This document shows positions 22,978 through 35,600 of a stretch of 64,000 bases of DNA, piece after piece. The position numbers and the translations under genes are program-made. A model generated the notes under the pieces. It was given only the letters and a program-made list of their open reading frames with translations, made no database searches and was not told where the DNA came from. The stretch is taken from NCBI GenBank assembly GCA_905250125.1, contig CAJNOL010000066.1, positions 62,001-126,000 of the forward strand. The letters are read 5' to 3'. Origin of the DNA: Rotaria sordida. Taxonomy: Eukaryota; Rotifera; Eurotatoria; Philodinida; Philodinidae. Position 1 is the stretch's first letter. Each line of letters begins with the position of its first letter.

Positions 22978-24895
22978 ATGGTTAAATTAGCGACGAATTG
23001 GTCCTTCATTTTGTTGGTGTATGTTTTTCAAATGACCTTTACTACAGCAAATTATCGTGCTAATTCTAAATTGGCAAGAACTAATAATGACGATTTACAA
23101 ACTTGTCTTTCATCGGCATTGCCATTATCAATACGTACTATTTATCCATGTAGCACTTTAGCAAATCAAAATAGTTCTCAATATCAATGTGATCATTTCA
23201 ATGTTAATGGACTGTCGAGTGTTCGTGGAGGTCGAATTTCTCATTTTCCTGCTGTTATTGTTTATGCAACGGACAGTAACGATATACAAAACGTCGTAAA
23301 ATGTGCAACGAAATTAAATTACATTGTCAATGCAAGAAGTGGAGGTCATAGTTATGAAGGCTATAGTTTAGGTTCAATGTACAACAATATTGTTATTAAC
23401 ATGGAAGCAATTAATTACATTCGTATTAATCAATATGATGGAACTGGTACATTTGGAGCTGGTGCAAGAATTGGTCCAATCTATTATACAACATATCAAT
23501 ATAATTATACAATTAATGCTGGCAGTTGTGCATGGATGGGACTTGCTGGTCATGCACTTGGTGGTGGTCTAGGTTTTCTTGGTCGATTACATGGATTATT
23601 ATCCGATAATATTTTGGAAATGAAAGCTGTTAATGCTCAAGGTAAATATATTTTACTCACATTGTCTTTCTTGAATAGAAACGTTTTTTTCGAAACACAG
23701 AATGCATATCATTCGTTGCAGATTTTCGTATGGATCTTGAATATTACGTTGGCTTTATATAAAAAGATTTTTCAACGTTTAAAAATCAGATATCTTATCT
23801 TAGATTCCTATTCTTGAGGATTAAAGCGACAGTTTTCTGACTTCTCAGAAAAACGGTACTTTGAGTACCTATAAGTGTAGATTTGTTAATTGTCATTGAC
23901 AAATGTACATCAAATATTTCTTATAGGTGAATTAATAACAAAAATAAAACTCATGAACCCGAATTATATTGGGCATTACGTGGTTCTGGTGGAGGTTTGT
24001 TTGTTATTGTCACAGAATTTAAAATTCGATTAGTTAAAGCTCCGCCACTCGCTAGGCGTTTTTCATCTATATGGTATCCGATTGCAACAAAATTAGTAAT
24101 GCAACGATATCAATCATTGTTATTTGATGACAAAATATCGAATTTTAGTAATAATTTAGTTTTAGCAATGGGTGTGTCGAAGACTCATGTAGAAATTTCA
24201 ATACTTTATTTCGGTATTGAATTTGACGAATTTAATAAAACTATATCGTTACTGTTGACAACGTTACCAACTCCAAATAGAACTGATTTGTATGAACAAG
24301 ATTGGTTAACTTTTGTTTATAAATCATCAGGAATTGATGATGATAGTGGCGATAAGCAACAGTTGTTACTTGATGGTTTACATATCCAACATATCATTTT
24401 AAAGCCAAACATTTATTTTATGATGGACCAATAAGTAGTCATAGTCTTGATAAATTTATCGATCGATTAGCATCAGGCGATGGTCAAATTAATATGGGAT
24501 TTAATTCTTGGGATGGATATTTAAGTACAATTCCAGCTGATGAAACAGCATTTCCACATAGACATTTTAAATTTGATATTCAGTTCACAGTTTATCCTAA
24601 TGATGAGCAACATGAACAACAATAAATGAATTGGTTAAATCAAGTATATTTGGCTGTCTACAATGATTCAACAAAATATTCATATGTTAATTACATTGAT
24701 AGAGATGTACCGAATTGGATGAATGTTTATTATCACACACATCAACAGCGATTAATTAATATTCAACATATGTATGATAAGAATAATCGATTTTATTTTG
24801 AAAAAACAATAGAAGAATCAAACAGGGGAAATCAACACATATTTTTGAACTTTTATCTTGCAAGTTTTGTAGTTGTTGTATTTTTCATCGTGTAA
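22978..24895 (+). pseudogene. Berberine-bridge-type FAD-linked oxidase, interrupted
   Basis: Secreted flavoprotein oxidase family (FAD_binding_4 plus BBE C-terminal domain). Signal peptide at 1-25 (hydrophobic FILLVYVFQMTF). FAD domain with PAVIVYATDSNDIQ, then NARSGGHSYEGYSLG with H124 and GSCAWMGLAGHALGGGLGFLGRLHG with C184: the two residues that give bicovalent FAD in plant and fungal members. Exon 1 is 22978-23641, intron 23642-23926, then THEPELYWALRGSGGG. The C-terminal YVNYIDRDVPNWMNVYY...YDKNNRFYFEKTIEES is the BBE domain. Lesions: one A missing near 23938-23945, a one-base shift near 24385-24400, and an in-frame TAA at 24623-24625. The last 20 residues are hydrophobic (FYLASFVVVVFFIV), possibly a GPI or membrane anchor. 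Otherwise well preserved, so it is young or the lesions are sequence errors. Possible horizontal origin, with a gained intron. Confidence 0.82.
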
Positions 24896-27109
24896 TTCTT
24901 TCTTTATTCATGGATTGATCGTGTCTTATTGAATTCAACATTATGAGTAGAACATTGTTATTTCGAAGTTAAAGGTTTTTATCTAGTGACAGTGAGACAT
25001 TCGTTTTTGTATTTTTCTGAAGGTAAAATAGACACGACGGAAATTAGTAAAAGTGGAATATATGAAATGTAATAACCAATAAGAAATAATCATGATTCAC
25101 GAGCTGGTTCCATACATCGAGATAAAAATGAGGTTATCAAACGAGAAACAGCTAATAAAATACATGGTAAAATAAGATGCGTAACATTTCCTGTTCATTT
25201 TATATATAACATCTTTTATCTATTATCGGCACTCATTGTGTGATTGACACACAGCACTGTTTGTTTCACTTCTTTTCATTCTCAGAGACTGTTTATACAT
25301 TGAACGTTATCCTTCCTTTGTTATCACTTCTCTTTCCTTCTTTCTACAACACAGTCGTATCTTTAATTATTGTGTATCGTCTCTCCTCATGTTTAGACTT
25401 TAGTTTCGTTTTCGATTATTTTATCACTCTTTATTTGCTTTCTACATTTGTGACTGGAACTATCTTGTGTATGATCTTTTACTATTTTTCATGTATTCGC
25501 TCTCTTCTATTGATTCTATATGATGTACTTTTTCTTTTTTGTGTTTTTACTGAGCAGCAATCAGATCCAGTATAATACAGCTTATAACAAAAGAAAAATA
25601 TCTACTATTCATGTTGATGTTGAGATTAATCTAAATAAACGAAAAAAAAACAAACTTTTATAAAAAAAAAAAAAACTTACTGTTGAAGCTTGTTGTAAAA
25701 TCACCGATTAATCGGCATTTATCAGAATATCTGAAAATTTTCTGATCAATCACGATTAATTGTCAAAAGTGAGTCGATTTTGATGGCATGGGTACCCTCA
25801 TATACAGTATTTCGTGTTAACAGATCCTCTCCCACTGAAATTTTCCGAACGTGAACATCAAAATTTTTTCAATTGTGTGTTTTATATTGATACATATTCT
25901 TTGAAATGTCCTCTATCGATTTGCAAAAATAAATTTCTTTTCACAATGTTTTGACTTCGAAAAAAACATAGTTTTCGAGACTCAACATCTTGAACTGAAT
26001 TTTTTATTCGATGTTTTTCAAAATACTTAGTCTTTGTGTTTAATCTGCTTGTATTTAACTGATTTTTAGCCTAATATTAGATTGGAGCTGCATATTGAGA
26101 CACCGTTCGTTTTAGTTCGAGATATAATTCATATGACTCAGCTGAAAATGATACTGTGTGTCTTTAATTTGTTCGACAGTTTTTTACCTCTTGTTCTCTC
26201 TCTGTTCACAATAAGCATGAAAACAGGAGATCATGTTTAATTGCTATGCTGTTTTTCTCTGACTACAAGCATGTTGCCAATATAAAAAGAAAATACTTTC
26301 CAAATATAAAAAAAAAAACGTCATCAAAAATGCAGTAGTCGAAAATTTGTAAAAACTTCTATAGAAAGGAAAAAACAATCAGTGTTTTAGAGAAAATCGA
26401 AACCCTATTTTTTTGGCTCTTGTTGTTTTCAAGAAAAAAAATTGCAGTTTCGCCTCCATTTCACCAGTATGGTAAGAGATATCGAACTGAAACTTTTTTT
26501 TTTAACCTATACTAGATACGATATCGCGTGGGTACTTTTTTTGTTAACAAATATTGCTCTGATGATTTTTGGCAGCGTTTATTAAATTTACCCCTGTGAA
26601 AAAAACAAGTGTTTTTTATTGAAAGTATGTCCGGTATTTTAGCTTTTTTATTCAAAGGAAAGACGATAAAAGGAGCAAAAAGTAGGGTAATTTTGGTCTC
26701 AATATTTCACAGAAGACAGTTTCTGTGAATTTTGAGTCTTTGAATAATTTTGTTCAACTCATCAAGATTTATCTGTCTTGAAAGCTGCAAAACTTTCTGA
26801 TGAACTATTCTCCGAAAATCCATAAAAGCGAACGGAGAATAGCCTTAAAGTAGAAACAATAGGAAGAGTTGTAGAAAAATTATTTATTTATGACGAGTAG
26901 AAATTCTAAAATAAATTCTGATGAATCAAAATTTCATTAAAGTCTTCAAATCTGGTAGCGAAAGTTTAAAAACTTTTTTTTATTACAATTATTGTTTTCT
27001 ATCGCAAAAAAATGATTCACTGTCTTCATGGGTTTATAAAAAAAAGTGCAAATAAGAAAATATATTAATTAGTTAACTGTTTAAAGAAGAAAAAAAACAG
27101 ACTATGGTC
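24896..27109. other. Intergenic, no gene seen
   Basis: About 2.2 kb of AT-rich sequence with homopolymer A and T runs. The long hydrophobic frame at 25240-25575 comes from T-rich DNA and is not convincing. No element ends recognised. Confidence 0.4.
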
Positions 27110-27415
27110 CAACTATATTGGACGGGCTGCCTGTCGCTGTCTATTCACAAGCGCTATCCCACGACTATTTGACATGAGGTTTTTGACTTGCTCGCATATT
27201 CGCGCCTCAGCCGGTTCAACCTTCCTTAGACGCCCTGGAAGGAGAGATTCCTCAACTCCCACCATGTCGATGCCGAACTTCGTGCGGACGTTCGATCAAC
27301 ATAGAGCAACGACAAACAGGACTCCCGCCCGCAAGTCATTCACACAGCCCAACCCCAGAAGTAGCTCCGGTTACAGAAAGACGCCGCGCTTTCCAGTCGA
27401 TCATGAATGACATGA
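27110..27415 (+). other. GC-rich islet with protein-like frame
   Basis: Base composition is clearly richer in G and C than everything around it, with edges near 27110 and 27415. The frame that reads ARIFAPQPVQPSLDALEGEI, then ITERQ-like and Pro/Ser-rich sequence, and ends RRRAFQSIMNDMNKLSIVK-stop looks more protein-like than the frame that opens with ATG at 27174. Upstream in the same frame are two stops. It could be a retroelement gag or ORF1 fragment, an acquired fragment or a contaminant join; I do not recognise it. Confidence 0.35.
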
Positions 27416-28202
27416 ACAAACTATCTATAGTGAAATAAATTGAACTGATGAAATAACATCCAAAATAGTAAACTATGGAAAATATCCTATCGATAGAGAT
27501 AGACATCTATTGAATAGTAATGATTAAATCAGATAAAATATCCATCAGTCATTGTTAATGATGTTTGTCATAAAGTCTTTGATGCATAAGAATAATTTCA
27601 AAGAAAAGCAATTGCAGATTGCTCGTTAAATAAGAATAAATTGTCCGAAAAATAATGTGGGGGGTCGTTTCGTTTGACGTGTCTATTAATATAAAAGAAA
27701 TAACATTCTTTTTTTTTCAGACTCTTGTCGATATTTATTCTGATATGTTACTTAACCCAATTGTAACTAATGCTATGTTTTGTTCTTTCTGTCCTTTCGT
27801 GCGTTTTTTTTTGGATATTTATCGAGTGACAGAAAGGAATAAGCGACGATGGAGAAGAACAAAAAAAAAACCTGTATTTATATATTAAGGGTAGAGATGA
27901 ATATGTCTCTGTTAATATATGTATATATATATATACATATTAGACAACTTCATTTTTATTCCTATATGCCTTTGGTTTCTTTACCCGCCACTTTGGCCCA
28001 GTGTATTTATATACAATCAGATTCTTTTGAAATGTAGTAAACAGATTATTGATTCTTCGAGAGATAATATTCGTTCGTATATATGTTTCTATGGTGCTGT
28101 TTAATCTAAGCAAATAATTGTATAAGTGTTGTATTTTGTTATTGTTTTTTTTAGTATGAAAGCATCATGTAAGTTAATATAAATCGATTATACACTGATA
28201 TA
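27416..28202. other. Upstream region of the claudin-like gene
   Basis: AT-rich, with an (AT)n run near 27920-27940. A good acceptor (TTTTTTTTAG) ends near 28154, about 50 bp before the ATG, consistent with a 5' UTR intron or a trans-splice site. Confidence 0.4.
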
Positions 28203-29078
28203 ATGGGATGGCGCAATGTGACCGCGATGAATAGTACTGCAAATGATTATTCACATTTAAAATGGCCATTAACATTTGCTAGTATATTAACAACATTTTT
28301 AGCTTTTATTCTTCTTTTAAGTTTTCGTTCTGATTCATGGTTTACATATGAATTAATTCAAATTGGTAATAAATCAACAATATCAAATACAACAAGATAT
28401 TCTCGATTACTTGAATATGGTTCAATAGGTTTATGGACAATATGTAATGGTCATTATGATGATTCCGATCTTAAATGTGATTTATGGACAAAAGAAAATC
28501 GACCTCATTCCCTTAATATTATTATAGAATTAGTTTCATTTGCATTATTTCTTTCAAATTTAACAGTTTTTCCATCATGGGGTTCATCAATACTTATATA
28601 TTATAATTCAAATAATCGTTATATGCGACCTATTTATGGTTTTATTGGGATTCTATTGATTCTAACATTTTCATTTACAGTGATTCTTTTGGTTACAATA
28701 TTATATACAGTATCAACACCTTTTTATGCTCCAGGACAATTTGTTCATGACACAGGTCATCTTTTTTTTCAATATGGTCTTGGTTTAATTTATGTTGGTT
28801 TTGGTAAGTCATTGATTGTTTTTTTTTAATTATGTAAATAATTATATTTATTAATTGTTTTAGCAAGTTTTTTGGCTATTATATGTTTGATATTAGTAAC
28901 TCTAACACTAATATGGAAAAAAATGATTGAAATGAAATTAAAACAAGCTGATAAAGATTTTTTACAACAATTGTCTAATGATGGGTATCAACCAGGTTGG
29001 CATAAAATGGTTATTGCACCACGTACACCTCCAACAAATGATTCAAGTGGTCAACCACCACCACCATATGAATATTAA
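28203..29078 (+). CDS. Claudin-like four-transmembrane protein
   Basis: 271 aa, two exons (28203-28803 and 28864-29078, phase 1). Four hydrophobic segments at about 20-41, 103-130, 143-168 and 188-215. The first extracellular loop has the PMP22/EMP/claudin signature: W46, then GLW (76-78), C81 and C92 (GLWTICNGHYDDSDLKC), plus N-glycosylation sites. The cytoplasmic tail ends in SGQPPPPYEY, which contains a PPxY motif of the kind bound by WW domains (for example of Nedd4-type ligases); it is not a classical PDZ ligand. The family builds septate or tight junctions or regulates channels at the plasma membrane; which role applies here is unknown. AATAAA at 29189-29194. Confidence 0.8.
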
Positions 29079-30461
29079 CATGAGAATTAATCGTACAAAA
29101 ATTTATTTTATTTTTTTCTTTTTAAACAGAAAAAAGAAATATTCTCTTTATTTATCTTGGTGATTTGTGTGCTCATTTTAATAATTATAATAAATATATA
29201 TATATATGTATAAATATATTAAATAAATTCTTTAATCAATAATAATTTAAAACAAAATTCTTCTTATAAATTCTTCATAGAGACAATAGTTTGATGCCTT
29301 CATGAAAAAAAATTCAAGATTACTTTTTGTAGAAATTTAACAAAATATTTTTGGACTTTATACGATTACTAAAAATGGGTTTCTATGAGTTAAAATAATA
29401 TATAATTTTGTAATTATTTTTCTCAAAAAGAATCCACAAACTTTGAAGACTTTATAATGAAGAATTTTCTTGTCAGTGAAATTTTTATCTGAAGTATAAA
29501 ATCGAGTTTACTAATTTTTTTTTTTGTAACTCTTAAAATAACTATCAGATATCTTATGTTTCACTGCTATAAATAGTAAAAATGTCAGGTCATTAAGTGT
29601 TTCGATTTTTGATTTACTGCTAAAATAATCTCTCAATAAAACATGTGGATATGTTAAATAGGATTCATCATATGGTAGATAAATATTATCGCTGATAAGT
29701 TAATCCCAACAAATGTATTATCCTTTATCTAATTGATTTTTTTTTCAACGCACAATTAGAATTCGATCAGAAATAAATTAACACAATAAAAATCTGAATA
29801 GAATAAAACAATATCTTTTCATTTCACTAAACAATTTACAAGATATTCACCGATATTTGTACAACTACCTCATTTTTGAATGACATTTTATCGGACAAAA
29901 AAACAACTTCCATTTTTTTTTAACATGAACATTGTTTTTTGTGACGCATTTGGCTTTGCAATTGCAAGTACAATCAATTGTTGAATCTAATTCAGACATT
30001 TTTTTATTAAACAGTCAAAAATCTCAAAATCCTTGCATTTGATTCTGGGTTGTTTTTCAGTTTCTTTTCAATTTCTTATTAAATCAAATGATTCAATGCA
30101 TCATTCTCCGTTTGGTTGTCAAATACAGATATCCTTGTATATTTCAGACACGACAATTTATTGATATAGTTTATAATGTATGAGGTAAGTTTGAAATATT
30201 CAGATTTTGTTATTGAGTTTGGGTGCATGTCTACTGACAATATATATGTATATATATATATATTATTCAGGGATGTTCCGAAGCCGTCAGGATTAGACGG
30301 GGGATCAATGATTCAAGAAGTCGACCAGTAAATTTTTGTTAAAGTTGACCGCTGAAGAAAATAAACTTTCCAAGATTGGGGGAAAACCTCTTGGTCGGAA
30401 TATTCCAGATTTTATTTTCTAAACTAGTTTATCCTATTTAGAATAATTCCTTGATTAGAAT
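29079..30461. other. Intergenic, no gene seen
   Basis: AT-rich, with (AT)n runs near 29200 and 30240-30262. A pair GGGATGTTCCGA (30272) and TCGGAATATTCC (30394) is a weak inverted repeat about 130 bp apart. Confidence 0.4.
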
Positions 30462-31721
30462 CAGAGCTGCCAAATCGAAATTTCAAAAACCAGAAGTTTC
30501 TTGCAAAAAAGTCAGAAGTTCACCAGGAGATTTTTTATCAAAAACCAGTAGAAAAAACAGGAGATTTTTAATCAAATGAAAAAGCTGTTCCATGGTCTTT
30601 CTTATAGTAAATTAAAATTTTTCATTCATAAAAACGCTTCTTTACTCCTTGTTGCCGGTGATAACAAAATCTTTCTCTGGCAATGGAGCTTTTTTTGTCT
30701 TGTAAGTTACTAAGATTATATATAATCGAGTCAAATTAAAGATCTCATCTCCAAACTAATAAATCTAAAGTATGAGCTGTTATTGGCGTATCCTGATGGA
30801 GATATCCGAATTTTAAGGTATTCATAGTTATTCAAAGTGCTCATAATTCAAAGTTTCAGTACAATTGATCATTATTTTTTCCTGATCGCTAGATACAACT
30901 TTTCCAGTTTCGTAAATTTTTTTTCTAATTTGAAACACATATTTTCTAATAAAACTCGACAAGCTCTATTCAATCATTAAGAAAAACAATAATAAATTGT
31001 ACTGAAATTTTGAATTGTGAGGATCTTAAATAGACTTAAATACCTTAAAATTCAAATATTTTCTATCGAAGCACGTCAACAACAGCTCATATTTTGGATT
31101 TGTTAGTTTAGTAATGAGATCTTTAGTTGAACCTAAATATATCTAATCTCATTAACTTGCCACACAAACACTGCTATTGTGAGTGGCTTGTAAGAAAAAG
31201 AAGAAAGATTATTACATATACTTTATATTACTATTTATTTTACAGTCAATCATTAAACTATACGAACAAAATAGAAAAAGTTTCCTTTAAAATGGATAAG
31301 AACGTGGCAAAAAATTGATCTCTAATGAATTTGACACCAAACTGATCTCACATTTTAGTGATGAAAACATCCAAAAACATACGCAAGGATCCTTTCTTTT
31401 TAGCTAAAAGTACATAAGTTAGTACTACAAAATTCGCTTACGAAATTCATTCTCTAATTGTCACAAAAATCAAGTGGGAACAACGTTTTATCTGATTGAT
31501 ACTGGAATCTATCTAATACTATGGTCATTGTTCTCTTTTTCTTTTTTTGTTTGTCCTTTTATTGAAACTCTTACTAAAATCAAAGTTATAAAATCTCAAA
31601 ATCAGGAGAAACCAGGAGAATGTGCTAAAAACCAGCACCTGGTACCAGAAGATTTTCTCACCAGGAGGAAGCTCTAAAAACCAGGAGACTTCTGGCTAAA
31701 TCAGGAGATTTGTCAGTCCTG
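30462..31721. mobile_element. Non-autonomous hAT-like element with internal hairpin
   Basis: The left tip CAGAGCTGCCAAATC and right tip GATTTGTCAGTCCTG are imperfect inverted repeats of the CAGRGNTGNCAA type usual in hAT elements. They are flanked by ATTAGAAT (30454-30461) and ATTAGAAC (31722-31729), an 8-bp duplication with one mismatch, the hAT length. Both subterminal regions carry several ACCAGGAGA / CCAGAAGTTTC words. The centre is a second inverted repeat: 30738-30880 against 30985-31127 (AAGATCTCAT...TATGAGCTGTT). No transposase frame. Confidence 0.75.
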
Positions 31722-31729
31722 ATTAGAAC

Positions 31730-32652
31730 TGTCTACAATCAATTAATAAGTCAAATGAATATTTGCGACTTTCTTTTGTCTCATTTCTTCGAAATTTCAA
31801 ATAATTCTACTATCAACATCAAAGCTGCCAATCTGGTCTAATCAAAATCTATTTGAAATTAACATCATAGTCTATTTCGAACGTTAGATGACAATATAGA
31901 TTGAGTTGTATTTCGAAAAATTTTTAAAGCAAATGATTTGAATAACTTCAAAATGGATTATGACAAAACATAGAAGAGAGAAAAGAATATGAATTAAGTA
32001 ATTGTTGAATCAATTGAACTATTTTAGTTTAGCATATGTCTGCAGTAGAACCTATCGAGTTGGTCTTGGATCCAGTCGAGTCCAAGTTCGAAAATTTTGG
32101 ATCTGATAGGCTCTAATCTGCAGGCTAGGCCTAAAAAACGTGACCTGTTGACAGTTCTGATTAACATTCAAATTCAAAATTTAATTTTCCTAACACTAAA
32201 TATTTATATTTAACATAATAACTTTGTCTTGGATTTAACAATAAAATTAAATTCTTAACAAACAAATAAATATTCAAGTACTGCTCGACAAATCTATTAT
32301 TTTCATTCTGAAATATTCGAAATTTCATATATCCTTACAGATAACATATTTCTTATCTCTGTTATTTTGTTTTACTGAATAAACAATAAGTCACGTCACC
32401 GTAATATAGAACAAGACGAAAACACAGAGAACAGCCTTTGAAATGAAAGCAACAAAAAAAAGAAAGAAAAGAAAAGAAACCATGATCAGCTAACTAAACG
32501 CACATAGCTGTTCATCTACAAAACACACCCAGTGTACAAAAACAAAATGTAATCGACAAAATTGAATCAAAGAATGAAGCATTTTTTTCTTTTATTTGGA
32601 CGGATACAAGACGTATATACTAACAAAAAGAAAAAAAACTAACAAAATGAGA
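31730..32652. other. Spacer behind the strawberry notch gene
   Basis: AT-rich. Around 32040-32125 TCTGCAGTAGAACCTATC and GATAGGCTCTAATCTGCA form an imperfect inverted repeat of about 85 bp total. Otherwise nothing recognised. Confidence 0.4.
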
Positions 32653-35600
32653 CTAGGCTGATTTAAAATATATATTTATTGATGACTCTTCAAGCAAATG
32701 CACTAAATCTTGTAAACATCGTTTTGGAATAATACATCCAACGATTTTCAATGGAATCGATTGATTATTATTATTATTAATTGGTGTTGTTTTTATTCGT
32801 ATCATTTGAATTTTTCCTTCTGGTAATATTCGTTCCATTGGTGACCATAATGCAAGAACACTACCTGAAAGAACAAAAAAACGACGTGATCGTAAACCAA
32901 CTTCACATGTTTGTTGATGATTTGATGATGAAATGGGACAATGACCTTGTCTAAAAAAGAAAAAAATATCAAATTTCTCCAAATAATTCCAATTTTCTTT
33001 TTTATTCTACCTAATAAAATGAATACATAATGTTGCAGCTTTATGATATAATTCATCCCAATAAACTTGTGCTTGTATAGGAAGAATCTTCAGAGTAAAA
33101 CAAAAAAAAAAAAGCAACTAAAAAAATTAATAAATAAATTGTTTTACTTTTTCATATTTTTTTCTAAGACTTTCTAATGTTTCATATCGTTGTTGTAAAC
33201 CAGTATTAGGACGATATATACGAAATAATTGTTCACTTTTTCTTATATTTCCAACATTAACATTTGATGTTGTTGACAAAGCAAGTATAGGTAAACGACA
33301 ATAAGAACGATTTTCATTTGACATATAAAAACCATCATCGGGATTTATTGATTGTTCTTTTAATTGAACAGCTTTATTAAATGCAAGACCACGTTCAACA
33401 ACAATCTAAAATAAAAATTTTTGTTTTTTTTTTTTCATAGAAGATAATTTTCATATAAAATACTTGATGCAATTCAACTTGAAGAGGTATCGTATTAGTC
33501 TGTACTGCTTGTAAAACAAATACTTGAGTTTTTTCAACAGAAACTGTTTCTTCGCCTGTACCAAGATCTACAACGAAAACAAAAACATATTATTCAGGTC
33601 ACTCATGTCAAAAAATGAAAATTGAAATAAATGCATGAAAAGATAGTCCAAAGTCTGAGCGAGAAGGAAAGAGCAGAGAATTCAGTCTTGAAGTCTGTTG
33701 TGTCTCCCGTCGGGTCCGATCTATCATAAATGATATGATTTTCGTTGTTTTCTGCTTGAAAAATATGACTTTTGCAGGAAAAGCGGAATTTTTGTTTTTC
33801 GCTTTTTTGATCGCACAACTCAAAATTCTTTATGGATCTTCATTTCTATATATTTAATGTTTTTTTATTTGTTTAAAAAAGCGTGTCAAGATACCGGACA
33901 TGACAGGATCTCTTTGTTCAATTAAGCTTTATTACTATTATATAAAAGTGTAGTTTTATAATCAGAGCGTCATTATTCGAGATATTGAATTTATCTTCGG
34001 TTAAACAGTAAGAATTTATACAAGGCTTTGTCATGCTCCTTCAAACAAAAAAAAACCTTAAGTATATAGAATAAATGCCTACAGAGAATTTTGAATTGTC
34101 AAATAAGCTATTATTTAATCCTTGTTTGTTGAATATCTCCTGAAAACGTCATGGTATAAGGCTGAAAACTTCATCATAATCTCTCTACTACACTCCGAAC
34201 ATATCTTGAAAATTTCATGTGATTTGAATATTGTAACGCTTCCGGTTAAGTGCATATTATGCATGAAGTTTGACCTGCCCTTATTATTCATTCTCATCTT
34301 ATGTATTGTCCTTATCTTTCTGTCATTACTTCGTACATCATGTTGCAATTTATCCTTCTCTACCTTTCTTCTGTCTGATGGACAAGTATATAAGTGTATA
34401 CTTTGTATGGAAACGATACGATTCTTGAGGAGAAGAATATAATAAAGCGCAATTCCACGAGCGCTAACACTTCTTCCATCAGAAATCGTCACAAATATAC
34501 CTGATCCAAGATCGATTTTTGAGGGGAGGAGGATTTTATTACGCGTCGCCTAGAAGTGCATCCTGTTGCATCGGGTGACTTTAAAATAAGAAAAGACTTT
34601 TTACCGAGAATTCCTAAATCCCATGAACCATTTCTTCGTGCATCAACAATCACAGCATTAAGTACATCAGAAAAAAATCGAAATAATAAATTTTGCATAT
34701 ACACACGAATTCCAAGAATACGATTAAGAAATCGACTCATATTATTATAATCTAAATTTAAAAAACAAAATACAGAGATTTTTTTCTTTTTTTCTGTTAA
34801 TTAAATTCTTACCTTTTTCTGCCATATAAATAGATTGTTGTCCATTATTTACACGTGAAATAAGACCAACATCAATTAAAGCTTTACGTGCTTCAAAAAC
34901 AAAATCAAATTTCATATCGTTATTTATCATTTTGGGAAATGGTGCCCATGGACGTTCTAAATTACAAATTGAACGTATAACATTTTCAAGTGCTTGTTTG
35001 CCATATTTATTATCAATATTAAATCGACTTAAATCACGTGTTTCAGTTGCACGTCGATCACCATGTGTTAAAGCTCCTAAACATTCTAATCGTTTTGCAA
35101 CTCTAAATAAATAAATAAATAATAATAGTAATAATAATAAAATGAATTTAATTTGTTTTTTTTTTACGTAGAAGCAAAACGTTTTTCACCAGCTAATTCA
35201 GATATAACAAAAACATATTCAGGTGCTGAAACTTGATTTGATCGATGTGTTCGTCCTAGAAAAATTTTATATATTTAATTAAATATGAATATAAAAAAAA
35301 GAAATAAATAAACAAACCAAATTGTTGTACAGCTCGATCAGCTGACCAAGGTAATTCAAGTGTAACATGAACACGTCGACGTGTATTTTGACAACGACGA
35401 TCCGCTTGTAAAGATATTCCACTACTTGCTGCTTCGGATATAATAGCAATAAGTTTTTCTCCACGCATAAATCTTTCACGTTCAGAAATATTTAATATTT
35501 CAAGTGGAACATCTGCTTCTGATCGAGATTCATAACCAATCTGTCCATTTGCATGTTGAACAATTCGACCTTTACGACCTGTCATCTAAATATTTCAATA

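Noticed and set aside
23642-24434. Explaining the oxidase frameshifts as extra introns
   Set aside because: No GT...AG pair removes the one-base differences while keeping the conserved blocks contiguous; small indels are simpler.
25240-25575. 111-codon hydrophobic frame
   Set aside because: T-rich DNA gives hydrophobic codons by default; no Cys, glycosylation or motif pattern that would suggest a membrane protein.
31724-32156. Possible second hAT element (AGAACTGTC near 31724 and GACAGTTCTG near 32147)
   Set aside because: The outer flanks do not show an 8-bp duplication, and the left word overlaps the target duplication of the confirmed element.
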